Position numbers and translations under genes: made by a program. The notes beneath the pieces were generated by a model that saw only the letters and a program-made list of their open reading frames with translations, did no database searches and was not told where the DNA came from. A stretch of 33,533 nucleotides of DNA. Source: Actinomycetota bacterium. Its GTDB lineage: Bacteria; Actinomycetota; Thermoleophilia; Solirubrobacterales; 70-9. The stretch lies in contig JAFDWC010000015.1 in the NCBI GenBank assembly GCA_018268655.1, forward strand, positions 1 to 33,533. Reading direction: 5' to 3'. How positions within the stretch are numbered: position 1 is the first letter of the stretch; the number at the start of each line of letters is the position of its first letter. Shown piece by piece: positions 22,179-32,998 of this stretch.

Positions 22179-22228
22179 GATGGAATCAGCGATCCGGCCC
22201 CGCCGTGAAATGGTTAGGAGGAGCGAGC

Positions 22229-23089
22229 ATGGAATCCAAGGCGATCGATCCGGCCGGCATCCGCGAGACCCAGCACAGGAACTGGGACTCCGCCGCGGCG
22301 GGGTGGAAGGCGTGGAGCGAGTTCAACGGCCGCGCCGACCACCACATCAGCGAGCGGCTGGTGGAGCTGGCGGGGGTGCGGCCGGGAGGCCGGGTCCTGG
22401 ACGTCGCCGCCGGCTCCGGCGAGCCGGCCCTCACCGCCGCCCGCAGGGCGGGCCCGGAGGGCCGCGTGGTGGCCACCGACATCTCCGCCGAGATGCTCGC
22501 GTTCGGGCGCGAGCGCGCGGCGGCGGCCGGCCTCGGCAACGTCGAGTTCGTCGAGTCGGACGCCTCCAGCCTCGATTTCCCGCAGGGGAGCTTCGACGCC
22601 GCCGTCTCGCGCTGGGGAATCATCTTCGAGCCCGACGCGGAGGCGGCGGCGGGGCGCATCCGGGGCTTCCTCGAGCCGGGCGGGCGGATGGCGATCGCCT
22701 CCTGGGGTGAGCCCGACCAGGTCCCCTTCCTCTCGATTCCGATGAGGACGACGATGGAGCGCCTCGGCGTGTCCCCGCCCCCGGCCGGAACGCCGGGGCC
22801 GCTGTCGCGGCCCACTCCCGCCGCGCTCGCTGGGCTGCTCGAGGGCGGCGGCTTCGCGGACGTCACCGTGGAGCAAGGCGAGGTCACCTTCGAGTTCGAC
22901 TCTCCCGAGCACTTCACCACCTACGTCAGGGCGATCGCCGCCCCGATCCGGGCGATGATCGAGCAGCACGCGGGCGCCGACGAGGAGGAGGCCTGGAACG
23001 CGATCACCCGGGCCGCGGCGGACGCCGGGGGTGGCTCGGGCCCGCTGAGCTTCACGAACGTGGTGCTGCTCGCTTCGGGAACCGGGTAG
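22229..23089 (+). CDS. Class I SAM-dependent methyltransferase (UbiE-like)
   Basis: A 286-residue cytoplasmic methyltransferase. Motif I is RVLDVAAGSGEPALTAARR (about 56-74), the acidic end of strand 2 is VVATDISAEML, and motif III-like VEFVESDASSLDFPQGSFDAAVSRWGI follows, as in UbiE/COQ5-type enzymes. The C-terminal part (about 185-286) is helical and variable, as expected for the substrate-binding region. The substrate is unknown; no quinone genes are nearby. The start is ATG at 22229 after AGGAGGA about 7 nt upstream; an upstream in-frame ATG at 22205 precedes that ribosome site and is rejected. Confidence 0.9.
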   Translation: MESKAIDPAGIRETQHRNWDSAAAGWKAWSEFNGRADHHISERLVELAGVRPGGRVLDVAAGSGEPALTAARRAGPEGRVVATDISAEMLAFGRERAAAAGLGNVEFVESDASSLDFPQGSFDAAVSRWGIIFEPDAEAAAGRIRGFLEPGGRMAIASWGEPDQVPFLSIPMRTTMERLGVSPPPAGTPGPLSRPTPAALAGLLEGGGFADVTVEQGEVTFEFDSPEHFTTYVRAIAAPIRAMIEQHAGADEEEAWNAITRAAADAGGGSGPLSFTNVVLLASGTG

Positions 23090-23216
23090 GGCGGCACGTC
23101 GGGGTCGGTCACCCGGGCGGCCCACGCTCTGGAACATCTGTCCAAGGGCTCCCCATACGCCGTCGTCAAACCCGATAGGTCCGGGTGGGCTCGGAATCGA
23201 CGAGGGGAGAGGTGGG

Positions 23217-25811
23217 TTGAAGCGTCTGCTGGGAGTGGTCGCCGGACTCTGCGCCGTGATCGCCGGCCTGGTCCTGCCAGCAGCGGCCGCGGCGGACGTG
23301 CAGACCTTCGAATACACCGGCGCTCCCCAGGATTGGGTCGTCCCCTACGGCGTCACCTCGGCCTACTTCGAAGTGTGGGGAGCGGAGGGCCGCGGCTTCG
23401 ACTGCGAAGTCGGTTGCCGCTTCCAGGCCGGTGACGGCGGCTGGGCGGCCGCAAGCATCGCGGTCACCCCAAGGTCGACGGTGCGGGTGATGGTCGGCGG
23501 CGAAGGCCGCAATAACAGCGGCGGATTCAACGGCGGCGGCGAAGGCCGCAACGGCGGCGGCGGCGCTTCCGACATCCGGATCGGCGGCACCGAACTGGCG
23601 AACCGCGTCCTCGTCGCCGGCGGTGGCGGCGGGACCGGAGGATGCGCCGACTCGAGCTCGCCGTTCGGCGGCGCCGGCAGCGGCGGCCCCAACGGCTTCG
23701 CGGGCGAAAGCACCTGCGGCGCCAACGGTGGCGGCGGGGGAACGCAGACCGCAGGTGGGACCGTCTTCAACGGCTACAACGGATCGCTGGGGCAGGGCGG
23801 CGGCTTCCCCGGCTCGAACGTCGGCGGCGGAGGCGGCGGCTACTACGGCGGCGCCTCCGGCAGCACCAGCGAAAACGGCGGCGCCGGCGGCGGCGGCTCG
23901 GGCTTCGGCCCGGCCGGGTACGCCTGGAGCTCCGGCGCGCGCGACGGCAACGGCCTCGCCCGCGTCACCTACGAAGTCACCGAAAAGGTGCGCCTCCTCG
24001 CCTCCGCCGCCGGCCCCGGGGTCGGCTACGTCAGCTCGAGCCCGGCGGGGATCAACTGCGGTACCACCGGCAGCCCCTACCCCGAAGAATGCATCGCCGA
24101 ATTCGGCAAGGAACAGCCGGTCACGGTGACCGCCAATCCGGCCCCGGGCAGCGTCTTCACCGAATGGCTGGTCGCCTGCAAAGGCAGCAAGGTCCCGACC
24201 TGCACGACGACGATGAGCGCCCAGCGCATCGTCTCGGCGGCCTTTGCCAACGGCCCCCGCGCGCTCTCGGTCCAAAAGACCGGCGACGGAACCGGCGAAG
24301 TCACCTCGGCGCCGGCTGGGATCGAATGTGGCGCCACCTGCAGCGCCGAATTCCCCTACGAAACCGTGGTCACCCTGACCGCGACCCCGACCGCCGACAC
24401 CGACTTCACGGGGTGGAGCGGGGGAGGCTGCTCCGGGGCGGCGACCACCTGCACGGTGACGATGAACCAGGCACGGCAGGTCCAGGCCCAGTTCACCCTG
24501 CGCAAGTTCAAGCTGCAGGTTGCCAAGTTCGAAAACGGCTCGGGCACCCTGACCACGACCCCTGCCGGCATCGCCTGCGGCCCGGCCTGCCCGTCGGCCG
24601 AAGCCGAATTCCCCGAAGGAGCGACGGTGACGGTGACCCCGACCCCGGCGCCGGGGTCGAGCTTCAGCGACTGGGGCGGCGCCTGCCAGTCGGTCCCGGT
24701 GAGCGAACCCTGCACGGTGACGATGAGCCAGGCGCGGTCGGTGGTCGCCGAGTTCGTCCTGCAGAAGCGAGCGCTGACGCTGACCAAGCCGGGGAACGGC
24801 GCCGGTGCCGTGACCTCCGCGCCGGCGGGGATCGACTGCGGCGGCGAATGCGCCGGCGACTACGACTACGGGACGACGGTGACCCTGACGGCGGCGCCCG
24901 GAGCGAACTCCCTGTTCACCGGTTGGAGCGGCGGCGGCTGCTCGGGCACCGCGACCACCTGCACCGTCACCATGGATCAGGTCCGCGACGTCGAAGCGAC
25001 CTTCGCCCTGGAAACTCGGGCCCTCTCGGTGACGAGGGCAGGCAGCGGCGGGGGAGAGGTCAGCTCGATCCCGGCCGGGATCCTGTGCGGCCCGACCTGC
25101 GCGGCGGAGATCGATTTCGGGACCGCGGTCGAACTCACCGCGAGCCCCGCGATCGGATCGGAATTCAGCGGCTGGTCCGGCGCCTGCTCGGGCAAATCGA
25201 GCTGCCTGGTGACGATGGACCAGGCGCGAAGCGTCGAGGCGACGTTCGCGCTGCAGACGCACGCCCTGTCGGTGACCAGATCCGGCAACGGGGCGGGCAC
25301 CGTGCTTTCGAGCCCGGCGGGGATCGCCTGCGGCGCGAGCTGCTCGGCGGCCTTCGACTTCGGCACCTCGGTCACCCTCACCGCTGCTCCCGCGCCGGGG
25401 TCCCGCTTCGCCGGCTGGACCGGCGCCTGCTCGGGCCTCGCGACTGCCTGCACCGTGACTTTGGACCAGGCGCGCGCGGTCACCGCGGCGTTCGCCGACG
25501 ACCCTCCGGCGATCACCAGGCTCGCGCTGGCGCCCAGGGACCTCAAACCCGGGCTCGGCGGTCGGATCGAGGTGAGCCTGAGCGAGGACGCGAGCGTCAG
25601 CTTCCGTGTCCGGCGTCTCGCTGGAGGCTCGAAAGCGAGCGTCATCCAGCGGCGGCTGCCGGCGGGCACGAGCTCGATCGCCCTGCCGCGGAGCCTGCGC
25701 GGCGGGCTCGACCCCGGGCGCTACGAGCTGACCGCGGTCGCGACCGACTCCGCCGGCCAGAGCTCGCCGCCCGCTCGAGCCGGGTTCCGGGTCGCCCGCC
25801 CGGCGCGCTGA
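23217..25811 (+). CDS. Large surface protein: Gly-rich domain plus six InlB-like repeats
   Basis: An 864-residue exported protein. Signal peptide over residues 1-26 (LLGVVAGLCAVIAGLVLPAAAAA). Residues about 28-255 form a Gly-rich domain (VPYGVTSAYFEVWGAEGRG, then long Gly runs) resembling the glycine-rich domains of ALK-like and bacterial surface proteins. Residues about 258-761 are six repeats of about 84 residues, built on [AG]GxVxSxPAGIxCGxxC...F..GT.VTLTA.P..GS.F.GWSGxCSG....CTVTM.QARxVxAxF. These look like divergent InlB B-type (SGNH-less, beta-grasp) repeats, each with cysteines that could pair. The C-terminal 100 residues are a beta domain. The start is TTG at 23217 after GAGGGGAGAGG. 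Glu codons are about 29 GAA to 2 GAG in the first 560 codons. Role inferred: adhesion or cell-surface structure. Confidence 0.88.
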   Translation: MKRLLGVVAGLCAVIAGLVLPAAAAADVQTFEYTGAPQDWVVPYGVTSAYFEVWGAEGRGFDCEVGCRFQAGDGGWAAASIAVTPRSTVRVMVGGEGRNNSGGFNGGGEGRNGGGGASDIRIGGTELANRVLVAGGGGGTGGCADSSSPFGGAGSGGPNGFAGESTCGANGGGGGTQTAGGTVFNGYNGSLGQGGGFPGSNVGGGGGGYYGGASGSTSENGGAGGGGSGFGPAGYAWSSGARDGNGLARVTYEVTEKVRLLASAAGPGVGYVSSSPAGINCGTTGSPYPEECIAEFGKEQPVTVTANPAPGSVFTEWLVACKGSKVPTCTTTMSAQRIVSAAFANGPRALSVQKTGDGTGEVTSAPAGIECGATCSAEFPYETVVTLTATPTADTDFTGWSGGGCSGAATTCTVTMNQARQVQAQFTLRKFKLQVAKFENGSGTLTTTPAGIACGPACPSAEAEFPEGATVTVTPTPAPGSSFSDWGGACQSVPVSEPCTVTMSQARSVVAEFVLQKRALTLTKPGNGAGAVTSAPAGIDCGGECAGDYDYGTTVTLTAAPGANSLFTGWSGGGCSGTATTCTVTMDQVRDVEATFALETRALSVTRAGSGGGEVSSIPAGILCGPTCAAEIDFGTAVELTASPAIGSEFSGWSGACSGKSSCLVTMDQARSVEATFALQTHALSVTRSGNGAGTVLSSPAGIACGASCSAAFDFGTSVTLTAAPAPGSRFAGWTGACSGLATACTVTLDQARAVTAAFADDPPAITRLALAPRDLKPGLGGRIEVSLSEDASVSFRVRRLAGGSKASVIQRRLPAGTSSIALPRSLRGGLDPGRYELTAVATDSAGQSSPPARAGFRVARPAR
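23988..25500 (+). repeat. Six in-gene repeats of about 250 bp
   Basis: Units encode the InlB-like repeats of the surface protein. They share PAGI.CG and CTVTM.QAR motifs and differ in length by a few codons. Similarity between units 2, 4, 5 and 6 is highest. Confidence 0.8.
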
Positions 25812-25828
25812 TCAGCGCCGTCGCAACC

Positions 25829-26228
25829 TCAGCCGGCGGACTCCAGATCCTCGAGGTCGGCGAGGTCGCGGTCCGCCCGGCGGTTCGCTTCATCGCCTTC
25901 AGGTCATCGATGGAGCAAACCGAGACGCTGACGCCGAGAAGGGTCGCGCTTGTCGCGCGGGATTGCAGATCCTCGTAGTCAGGGACCCCGTTGAGGCCCC
26001 GCACCACGTCGAGGCGGCCGAGGTCCGTCTCGATCGCGACCTGCTCGCCACTCGCCAACGCCGCGGCGATCGAGACCGGGTTGCCGAGCGCAGCAACTTG
26101 TGGCTGAGGGCAATTCCCTCCGCCAGGTTGACGCTGAGCGGCCGCTGGGAGTCTTCAAGCAGGGCGCGGACTCGAACGGCGCCTGCCTTTGCCGCCGCCG
26201 GCGAGACGGGCTTCTCCGGTTGGGCCAT
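25829..26228 (-). pseudogene. Decayed two-gene remnant: small leader gene joined to a nucleotidyltransferase-like 3' end
   Basis: Three coding-like stretches in different frames follow one another on the minus strand. From 26228 the first reads MAQPEKPVSPAAAKAGAVRV ... LSVNLAEGIALSHKLLR. It changes near 26095 to LGNPVSIAAALASGEQVAIE then TDLGRLDVVRGLNGVPDYED ... CSIDDLKAMKRTAG, which resembles the C-terminal half of stand-alone nucleotidyltransferase-like proteins. Near 25875 the sensible frame shifts again to RADRDLADLEDLESAG and a stop at 25829. The catalytic N-terminal half (the G-S and D-x-D motifs) is absent. This fits an internal deletion joining a small upstream gene to the end of the next, plus one frameshift. 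The family assignment is an inference from motif order. Confidence 0.5.
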
Positions 26229-26286
26229 CGAAGAGATGCAAGCGGCGACCAGGCCCGGGGCCGACAGCTGATCCCGGGCTAACCCC

Positions 26287-26327
26287 GTGTGCAGTTGTCC
26301 CCGCATAGCGGGGACAACTGCACACGA
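26287..26327. repeat. Perfect 19-bp inverted repeat with 3-nt loop
   Basis: CGTGTGCAGTTGTCCCCGC (26287-26305) and its exact reverse complement (26309-26327) flank the loop ATA. The hairpin begins 14 nt after the end of katG on that gene's strand and lies beside a decayed gene. It has no U-tract. It could be a bidirectional terminator or a copy of a dispersed palindromic (REP-like) element. Confidence 0.9.
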
Positions 26328-26341
26328 GTCCTACGGCTGCC

Positions 26342-29039
<2,698 letters not shown>

Positions 29040-29046
29040 CGGCGGG

Positions 29047-29074
29047 AGTATCCCCTATTTCTGGAATCAATCAA
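29047..29074 (-). promoter_or_regulatory. furA-katG promoter and probable FurA box
   Basis: On the minus strand TTGATT (29069-29074), a 16-nt spacer and GATACT (29047-29052) form a good promoter, 7 nt before the GTG of furA. The stretch CTTGATTGATTCCAGAAATAG overlaps it and resembles, from memory, the AT-rich FurA-binding sequence upstream of mycobacterial furA. FurA binding there would block its own promoter. Confidence 0.6.
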
Positions 29075-29099
29075 GTTTAAATTTCGCGCCTGCTGCGGA

Positions 29100-29111
29100 T
29101 AGGATCGGCCC
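29100..29111 (+). promoter_or_regulatory. Leaderless -10 box for the SQR-like gene
   Basis: TAGGAT (29100-29105) is 6 nt before the GTG at 29112. It lies only 26 nt from the divergent furA promoter, so both could respond to FurA. Confidence 0.55.
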
Positions 29112-30245
29112 GTGGCTCGACGGGTCCTCATCCTCGGCGCAGGCTTCGGCGGGCTGGAGATCGCGACGCTGCTCTCGCGCGCGGCCGCGGAGGAGATCGA
29201 GGTGACCCTGATCGACAAGGGCGAGGGGTTTGTCTTCGGCTTCTCCAAGCTCGACGTCCTCTTCGGCCGCGCCGGCGTCGCCGATGTGCGGATTCCCTAC
29301 GCCCAGATCGACAAGCCCGGGGTGCGGGTGGTGCGGGAGACGATCACCGCGATCGACCCCGAGGCGCGGCGGGTGACCACCGACTCCGGCAGCTACGAGA
29401 GCGAGGCGATGGTGATCGCGCTCGGCGCTGACTACGACTTCGACGCCACCCCCGGCCTGGCCGCGGGCGGCCACGAGTTCTACTCGGTCCCGGGCGCCGA
29501 GCGGGCGGCCGCGGCGGTGGCGGCCTTCGACCGCGGCGATGCCGTGATCGGGGTCTGCGGGGCGCCCTTCAAGTGCCCGCCGGCGCCGAGCGAGTGCGCG
29601 CTCCTGCTCGACGACGAGCTGCGCGAGCGCGGCGTCCGCGACGCCTGCACGATCTCCTTCGTGATCCCGTTCGGCTCGCCGGTGCCGCCCTCGCCGGAGA
29701 CCTCGGCGGCGCTCGAAGGCGAGTTCGCCGAGCGCGGGATCGGCCTGATCACCGGCCGCCGCGTCGCCGCGCTCGACTCCGACCGCAGCGTCGCCGTCCT
29801 CGACGACGGCCGCGAGCTCGGCTTCGACCTCTTCCTCGGCGTCCCCAAGCACCGCGCCCCCGACGTCGTGATCGCCAGCGGCGCCACCGAGGACGGCTTC
29901 GTCCCGGTCGACCCGGCGACGCTGCGGACCCGCTTCGCCGGCGTCTACGCGGTCGGCGACGTCGCCACCGCCGGGGTGCCGAAGGCGGGCGTCTTCGCCG
30001 AGGGCGCCGGCCGCATCGTCGCCCAGGCGCTGCTCGCCGAACTGCTCGGCGCCGAGCCGCCCGGCCGCCACCTCGGCCAGGGCACCTGCTACATCGAGTT
30101 CGGCTCCGGCCGCGTCGCCAGCGTCGACATCGACTTCCTCTCCGGGCCCGAGCGCACCGGCACCTTCAACGCCCCCTCGCCGGCCCAGGCCGCCGAGAAG
30201 GAGGAGTTCGGCGCGAGTCGCCGCCAGCTCTGGTTCGGCGCCTGA
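29112..30245 (+). CDS. FAD/NAD(P)-dependent oxidoreductase, SQR/FCSD-like
   Basis: A 377-residue flavoprotein of the sulfide:quinone reductase/flavocytochrome-c flavoprotein group. RRVLILGAGFGGLEIA (GxGxxG, 9-14) binds FAD; RFAGVYAVGDVATAGVPKAG is the second FAD motif; GVPKHRAPDVV is typical of the group. FKCPPAPSEC holds two cysteines (about 156 and 163) that could form the redox-active disulfide of SQR, though a third Cys is absent in the usual place. It probably oxidises sulfide, persulfide or a similar donor and passes electrons to quinone. The C-terminus lacks an obvious membrane anchor. The start is GTG at 29112, leaderless. Together with Cds1 (a sulfide producer) it suggests sulfide handling, but the two are 16 kb apart. 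Confidence 0.85.
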   Translation: MARRVLILGAGFGGLEIATLLSRAAAEEIEVTLIDKGEGFVFGFSKLDVLFGRAGVADVRIPYAQIDKPGVRVVRETITAIDPEARRVTTDSGSYESEAMVIALGADYDFDATPGLAAGGHEFYSVPGAERAAAAVAAFDRGDAVIGVCGAPFKCPPAPSECALLLDDELRERGVRDACTISFVIPFGSPVPPSPETSAALEGEFAERGIGLITGRRVAALDSDRSVAVLDDGRELGFDLFLGVPKHRAPDVVIASGATEDGFVPVDPATLRTRFAGVYAVGDVATAGVPKAGVFAEGAGRIVAQALLAELLGAEPPGRHLGQGTCYIEFGSGRVASVDIDFLSGPERTGTFNAPSPAQAAEKEEFGASRRQLWFGA

Positions 30246-30324
30246 GCGCCGGCGGGCGGCCCGGCTTCTGTGCGAATCACGAGGCGGTCGCCGGAAACCG
30301 CCGGGCGCGTCCCCGCCCCCTGTG

Positions 30325-30336
30325 TACGTTTGCCCG
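30325..30336 (+). promoter_or_regulatory. Leaderless -10 box for the SDR gene
   Basis: TACGTT (30325-30330) is 6 nt before GTG 30337. It decides against the earlier GTG at 30322. Confidence 0.45.
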
Positions 30337-31125
30337 GTGTCGAGCGTGGATGAGGCCGGCGGCGCCGGCCGGCTGCGGGGACAGGTCGCGGTGGTGACCG
30401 GCGGCGGCCGTGGGATCGGGCGAGCGATCGCGCTCGGGCTCGCCGCCGAGGGCGCGACCGTGGCCGTCCTCGCCCGTACCGCGGCCGAGCTCGAGGCCGT
30501 CGTCGCGGCGGCGGTCGAGCGGGGCGGCGACGGTCTCGCCGTGGTCGTCGACTGCCTGGACGGCCCGGCGCTGAAGGCCGCGGTCGAGGGGGTGGGCGAG
30601 CGGTTCGGCCGCCTCGATGTCCTCGTCAACAACGTCGGCGGGCTGCTCGGGAGGCCCGAGCAGCTGACCCCGCTCGACCACGACGACGAGCTCTTCGAGA
30701 GCACCCTCTTCCTCAACCTCACCAGCGCCTACTACGCGACCCGCGCCGCCCTGCCGCGGATGGTCGCGGGCGGCCACGGACGCATCATCAACGTCGGCTC
30801 CGGCTACGCCACCCACGGCGGCGGCACGATCGCCTACAGCGCCGGCAAGCACGGCCTCGTCGGGCTCACCCGCGCGCTCGCCTGGCAGCTGCCGGCGGCG
30901 GTCACGGTCAACTGCCTCTGCCCCGGCTGGACCGACACCGCGCTGCTCGACTGGGGCGGCGCCGGCGGCGCCGATGCCGCGCGGGCGAAAGCCGCGGTCC
31001 AGAGCGCCCAGGGCAGGGTCCTCGATCCCGAGGAGCTGGTGCCGATGGCGGTCCTCCTCGCGAGCCCCGAGGGCAGCGGGATCACCGGTCAGGTGATCAG
31101 CGTCGACGGCGGCTACAAGGTCTGA
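30337..31125 (+). CDS. Short-chain dehydrogenase/reductase
   Basis: A 262-residue classical SDR. TGGGRGIG (about 21-28) is the cofactor loop, LVNNVGG follows the NAG-type motif, and the catalytic Ser (IINVGSGYA) and Tyr-x-x-x-Lys (AYSAGKHG) are all present. VTVNCLCPGWTDT and ITGQVISVDGGYKV are the usual C-terminal signatures of 3-oxoacyl-ACP-reductase-like SDRs. The substrate is unknown. The GTG at 30337 is chosen because TACGTT lies 6 nt upstream; an in-frame GTG at 30322 would add five residues. It converges with the RTX-repeat gene, 13 nt apart. Confidence 0.92.
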   Translation: MSSVDEAGGAGRLRGQVAVVTGGGRGIGRAIALGLAAEGATVAVLARTAAELEAVVAAAVERGGDGLAVVVDCLDGPALKAAVEGVGERFGRLDVLVNNVGGLLGRPEQLTPLDHDDELFESTLFLNLTSAYYATRAALPRMVAGGHGRIINVGSGYATHGGGTIAYSAGKHGLVGLTRALAWQLPAAVTVNCLCPGWTDTALLDWGGAGGADAARAKAAVQSAQGRVLDPEELVPMAVLLASPEGSGITGQVISVDGGYKV

Positions 31126-31138
31126 GCGCGGGCGAGCG

Positions 31139-32812
31139 TCAGGGCACCGAGGCGACCTGCTCGCAGCGTTTGGCGCTGTCGGTACCGCCGCCGCCGATGC
31201 AGGTGTCGTTGCCGCCCATCCCGTCGAGCTTGTCGTTGCCGCCGCGGCCGAGGAGGACGTTGGGGCCGTTGTCGCCGGTGAGGATGTCGGGGCCGGGGGA
31301 GCCCTCGATCTTCTCGACGCTGGAGTCGATGTGGCCGGGGGTGCAGTTGGCAACGTTGGGGTCGCGGACGGCGCCGCCGATCGTCGCCTCGACGAAGATG
31401 CCGCTGTTGTGGACGCGGGCGAAGGAGGCGCTGTCGTTCTGGCCCGGGCCGCCGTCGAAGGTGTCGCCGTCGCACGGCTGGCCGCCGATCAGGAGGTCGT
31501 TGCCGGGGCCGCCGCGCATCGTCGCCGCGCCCGAGTCCTTGCGCGGATGGAAGATGTTGACCCCGTAGAGGACGTCGTCGCCACCGCCGCCTTCGAGCGT
31601 GTCCGGTTCGTGGTCGTCGCCGCCGTAGATGACGTCGTTGCCGCGGCCGCCGACCAGGGTGTCGCTGCCCGGGCCGCCGTCGATGATCGAGCCGACGCTG
31701 GCGGGGACGCTGTCGGCGACCCGGAAGCTGTCGTTGCCGGTACCGAGCGAGGCGAGGATCGAGGAGATGGCGCCGCCGCAGGAGACCGAGTTGGCGAGCG
31801 GGTCGGCGCTGCAGGTGGTCGAGCTCGGGTCGCCGAGCAGGACCGGGGTGCCGCCGGGCTGGCCGCTGACCGTGTAGAGGCCGCCGGCGCGGGAGACGGT
31901 GACGTCATCGGGGCCGTTGCTGCCGGTGACGACCAGGCTGGAGACGCCGTCGATGCTCTGGTAGAGCTCGACCGAGGTCCCGTTCGCGCTCTGACTCGGG
32001 CCACAGGAGGTTTCCGTCGCGAAGCCGCCGCCGCACTGGTCCGAGCCGGGGCCGCCGAACGCTTCGTCGCCGGGGCCGACGGCGCGCAGCTGATCGTTGC
32101 CGGGACCGCCGTCGAGCCGGTTCGCGGTGTCGGGGGCGCCGATCAGGGTGTCGTTGCCGGAGCCGCCGATCGCGTCCTCGATCCCGGTCAGGTGCTCGGA
32201 CTCGGCGCCGCTGACGGTCTGGGAGCCGAGGTCGATCGTGACCGCGCCGCCGGTGCCTGCGTAGGAGGCGATGTCGTGTACGCCGGGACCGCCGTCGATC
32301 GAGTCGTTGCCGGGGCCGCCGTTGAGGACGTCGAAGTTGCCGGAGCCGCCGCGCAGGGTGTCGTCACCGGGCCCGCCGTCGACCCGGTCGCCGTCGCCGG
32401 GCCCGCCTTCGAGCGTGTCGTTGCCGCTTTCGCCGGCGAGCAGGTCGGAGCCGCCGCCGCCGTCGAGGTAGTCGGACCCGCGTTCGCCGAAGATCGAGTC
32501 GTCTCCGCCTTCGCCGTAGATGGTGTCGTTGCCGCGACCGCCGTAGACGGTGTCGTTGCCACCGCCGGCGCAGATCAGGTCGTTGCCGCCTTCGCCGTAG
32601 ATCGTGTTGTCGCCGGAGCCGGCGACGATCACGTCAGGGGCCTTGGTGCCGACGATCTTGGCGGCGTTGGAGACGATCGTCGCCTTCTTGCCGTGGCAGC
32701 TGGGAGTCGCCTCGGCCGCCGGCGCCAGGGCCAGGGCCCAGCTGAGGAGCGCCGCGAGCGCGGTCAGCGAGGCGGCCGCACCGCGCCGTCGCCTGGTCGA
32801 GATCGTCGCCAT
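31139..32812 (-). CDS. Exported RTX-type calcium-binding repeat protein
   Basis: A 557-residue protein. The N-terminus is an Arg-rich signal peptide (RRRRGAAASLTALAALLSWA) cut near residue 36. Repeats of GGxGxDxUx form two blocks: a long one (about 58-180, YGEGGNDLICAGGGNDTVYGG and onward) and shorter ones near 370-440 and the C-terminus (GRGGNDKLDGMGGNDTCIGG). Between them are beta-rich segments with cysteines. RTX nonapeptides bind Ca2+ and fold into beta-rolls outside the cell. The Sec-type signal shows it is not a type I secretion substrate of the Gram-negative kind. The start is uncertain: ATG at 32812 fits the signal peptide, while GTG at 32878 would add 22 residues. No enzyme domain is seen. 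Confidence 0.88.
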   Translation of the reverse strand: MATISTRRRRGAAASLTALAALLSWALALAPAAEATPSCHGKKATIVSNAAKIVGTKAPDVIVAGSGDNTIYGEGGNDLICAGGGNDTVYGGRGNDTIYGEGGDDSIFGERGSDYLDGGGGSDLLAGESGNDTLEGGPGDGDRVDGGPGDDTLRGGSGNFDVLNGGPGNDSIDGGPGVHDIASYAGTGGAVTIDLGSQTVSGAESEHLTGIEDAIGGSGNDTLIGAPDTANRLDGGPGNDQLRAVGPGDEAFGGPGSDQCGGGFATETSCGPSQSANGTSVELYQSIDGVSSLVVTGSNGPDDVTVSRAGGLYTVSGQPGGTPVLLGDPSSTTCSADPLANSVSCGGAISSILASLGTGNDSFRVADSVPASVGSIIDGGPGSDTLVGGRGNDVIYGGDDHEPDTLEGGGGDDVLYGVNIFHPRKDSGAATMRGGPGNDLLIGGQPCDGDTFDGGPGQNDSASFARVHNSGIFVEATIGGAVRDPNVANCTPGHIDSSVEKIEGSPGPDILTGDNGPNVLLGRGGNDKLDGMGGNDTCIGGGGTDSAKRCEQVASVP

Positions 32813-32925
32813 CCAGGAGGTGATCGGGCGCTCGCCGCCTCGGCTTGAGCCCTGGGCGGGAGAACGGCGGGCTTCCACCCGAGATCCCTGTGACGAAGTG
32901 GTTTCGCGAGCTTTAGCCCGCGGCT

Positions 32926-32931
32926 TAGAAT
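32926..32931 (+). promoter_or_regulatory. Possible -10 box upstream of the small exported protein gene
   Basis: TAGAAT (32926-32931) lies 67 nt before the ATG at 32999. A two-codon reading frame (ATG TCG TAA at 32940) follows it 8 nt downstream. No clear -35 box is seen. Confidence 0.3.
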
Positions 32932-32998
32932 TTGGACGGATGTCGTAACGATCCGCTCTAATTCGGCGCGTTTCGCCTGGGATCGTTGGGGCCGAGGG

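Noticed and set aside
23480-23960. GGCGGC-rich stretch considered as a CRISPR-like or simple-sequence array
   Set aside because: The repeats are in-frame Gly codons of a protein domain, with no regular spacer length.
23166-25262. A 698-codon minus-strand frame opposite the surface protein
   Set aside because: Its composition is Arg/Ala/Gly-rich without domains; the plus strand has a signal peptide and six clear repeats.
31331-32848. A 505-codon plus-strand reading frame opposite the RTX gene
   Set aside because: It is the mirror of Gly/Asp repeats (Val/Ala/Asp-rich, low complexity) and has no ribosome site. The minus-strand protein has a signal peptide and canonical repeats.
32940-32948. 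ATG TCG TAA after a TAGAAT box, considered as a leaderless leader peptide
   Set aside because: It is only two codons long and the box-to-ATG distance is 8 nt; it cannot be supported as a gene.
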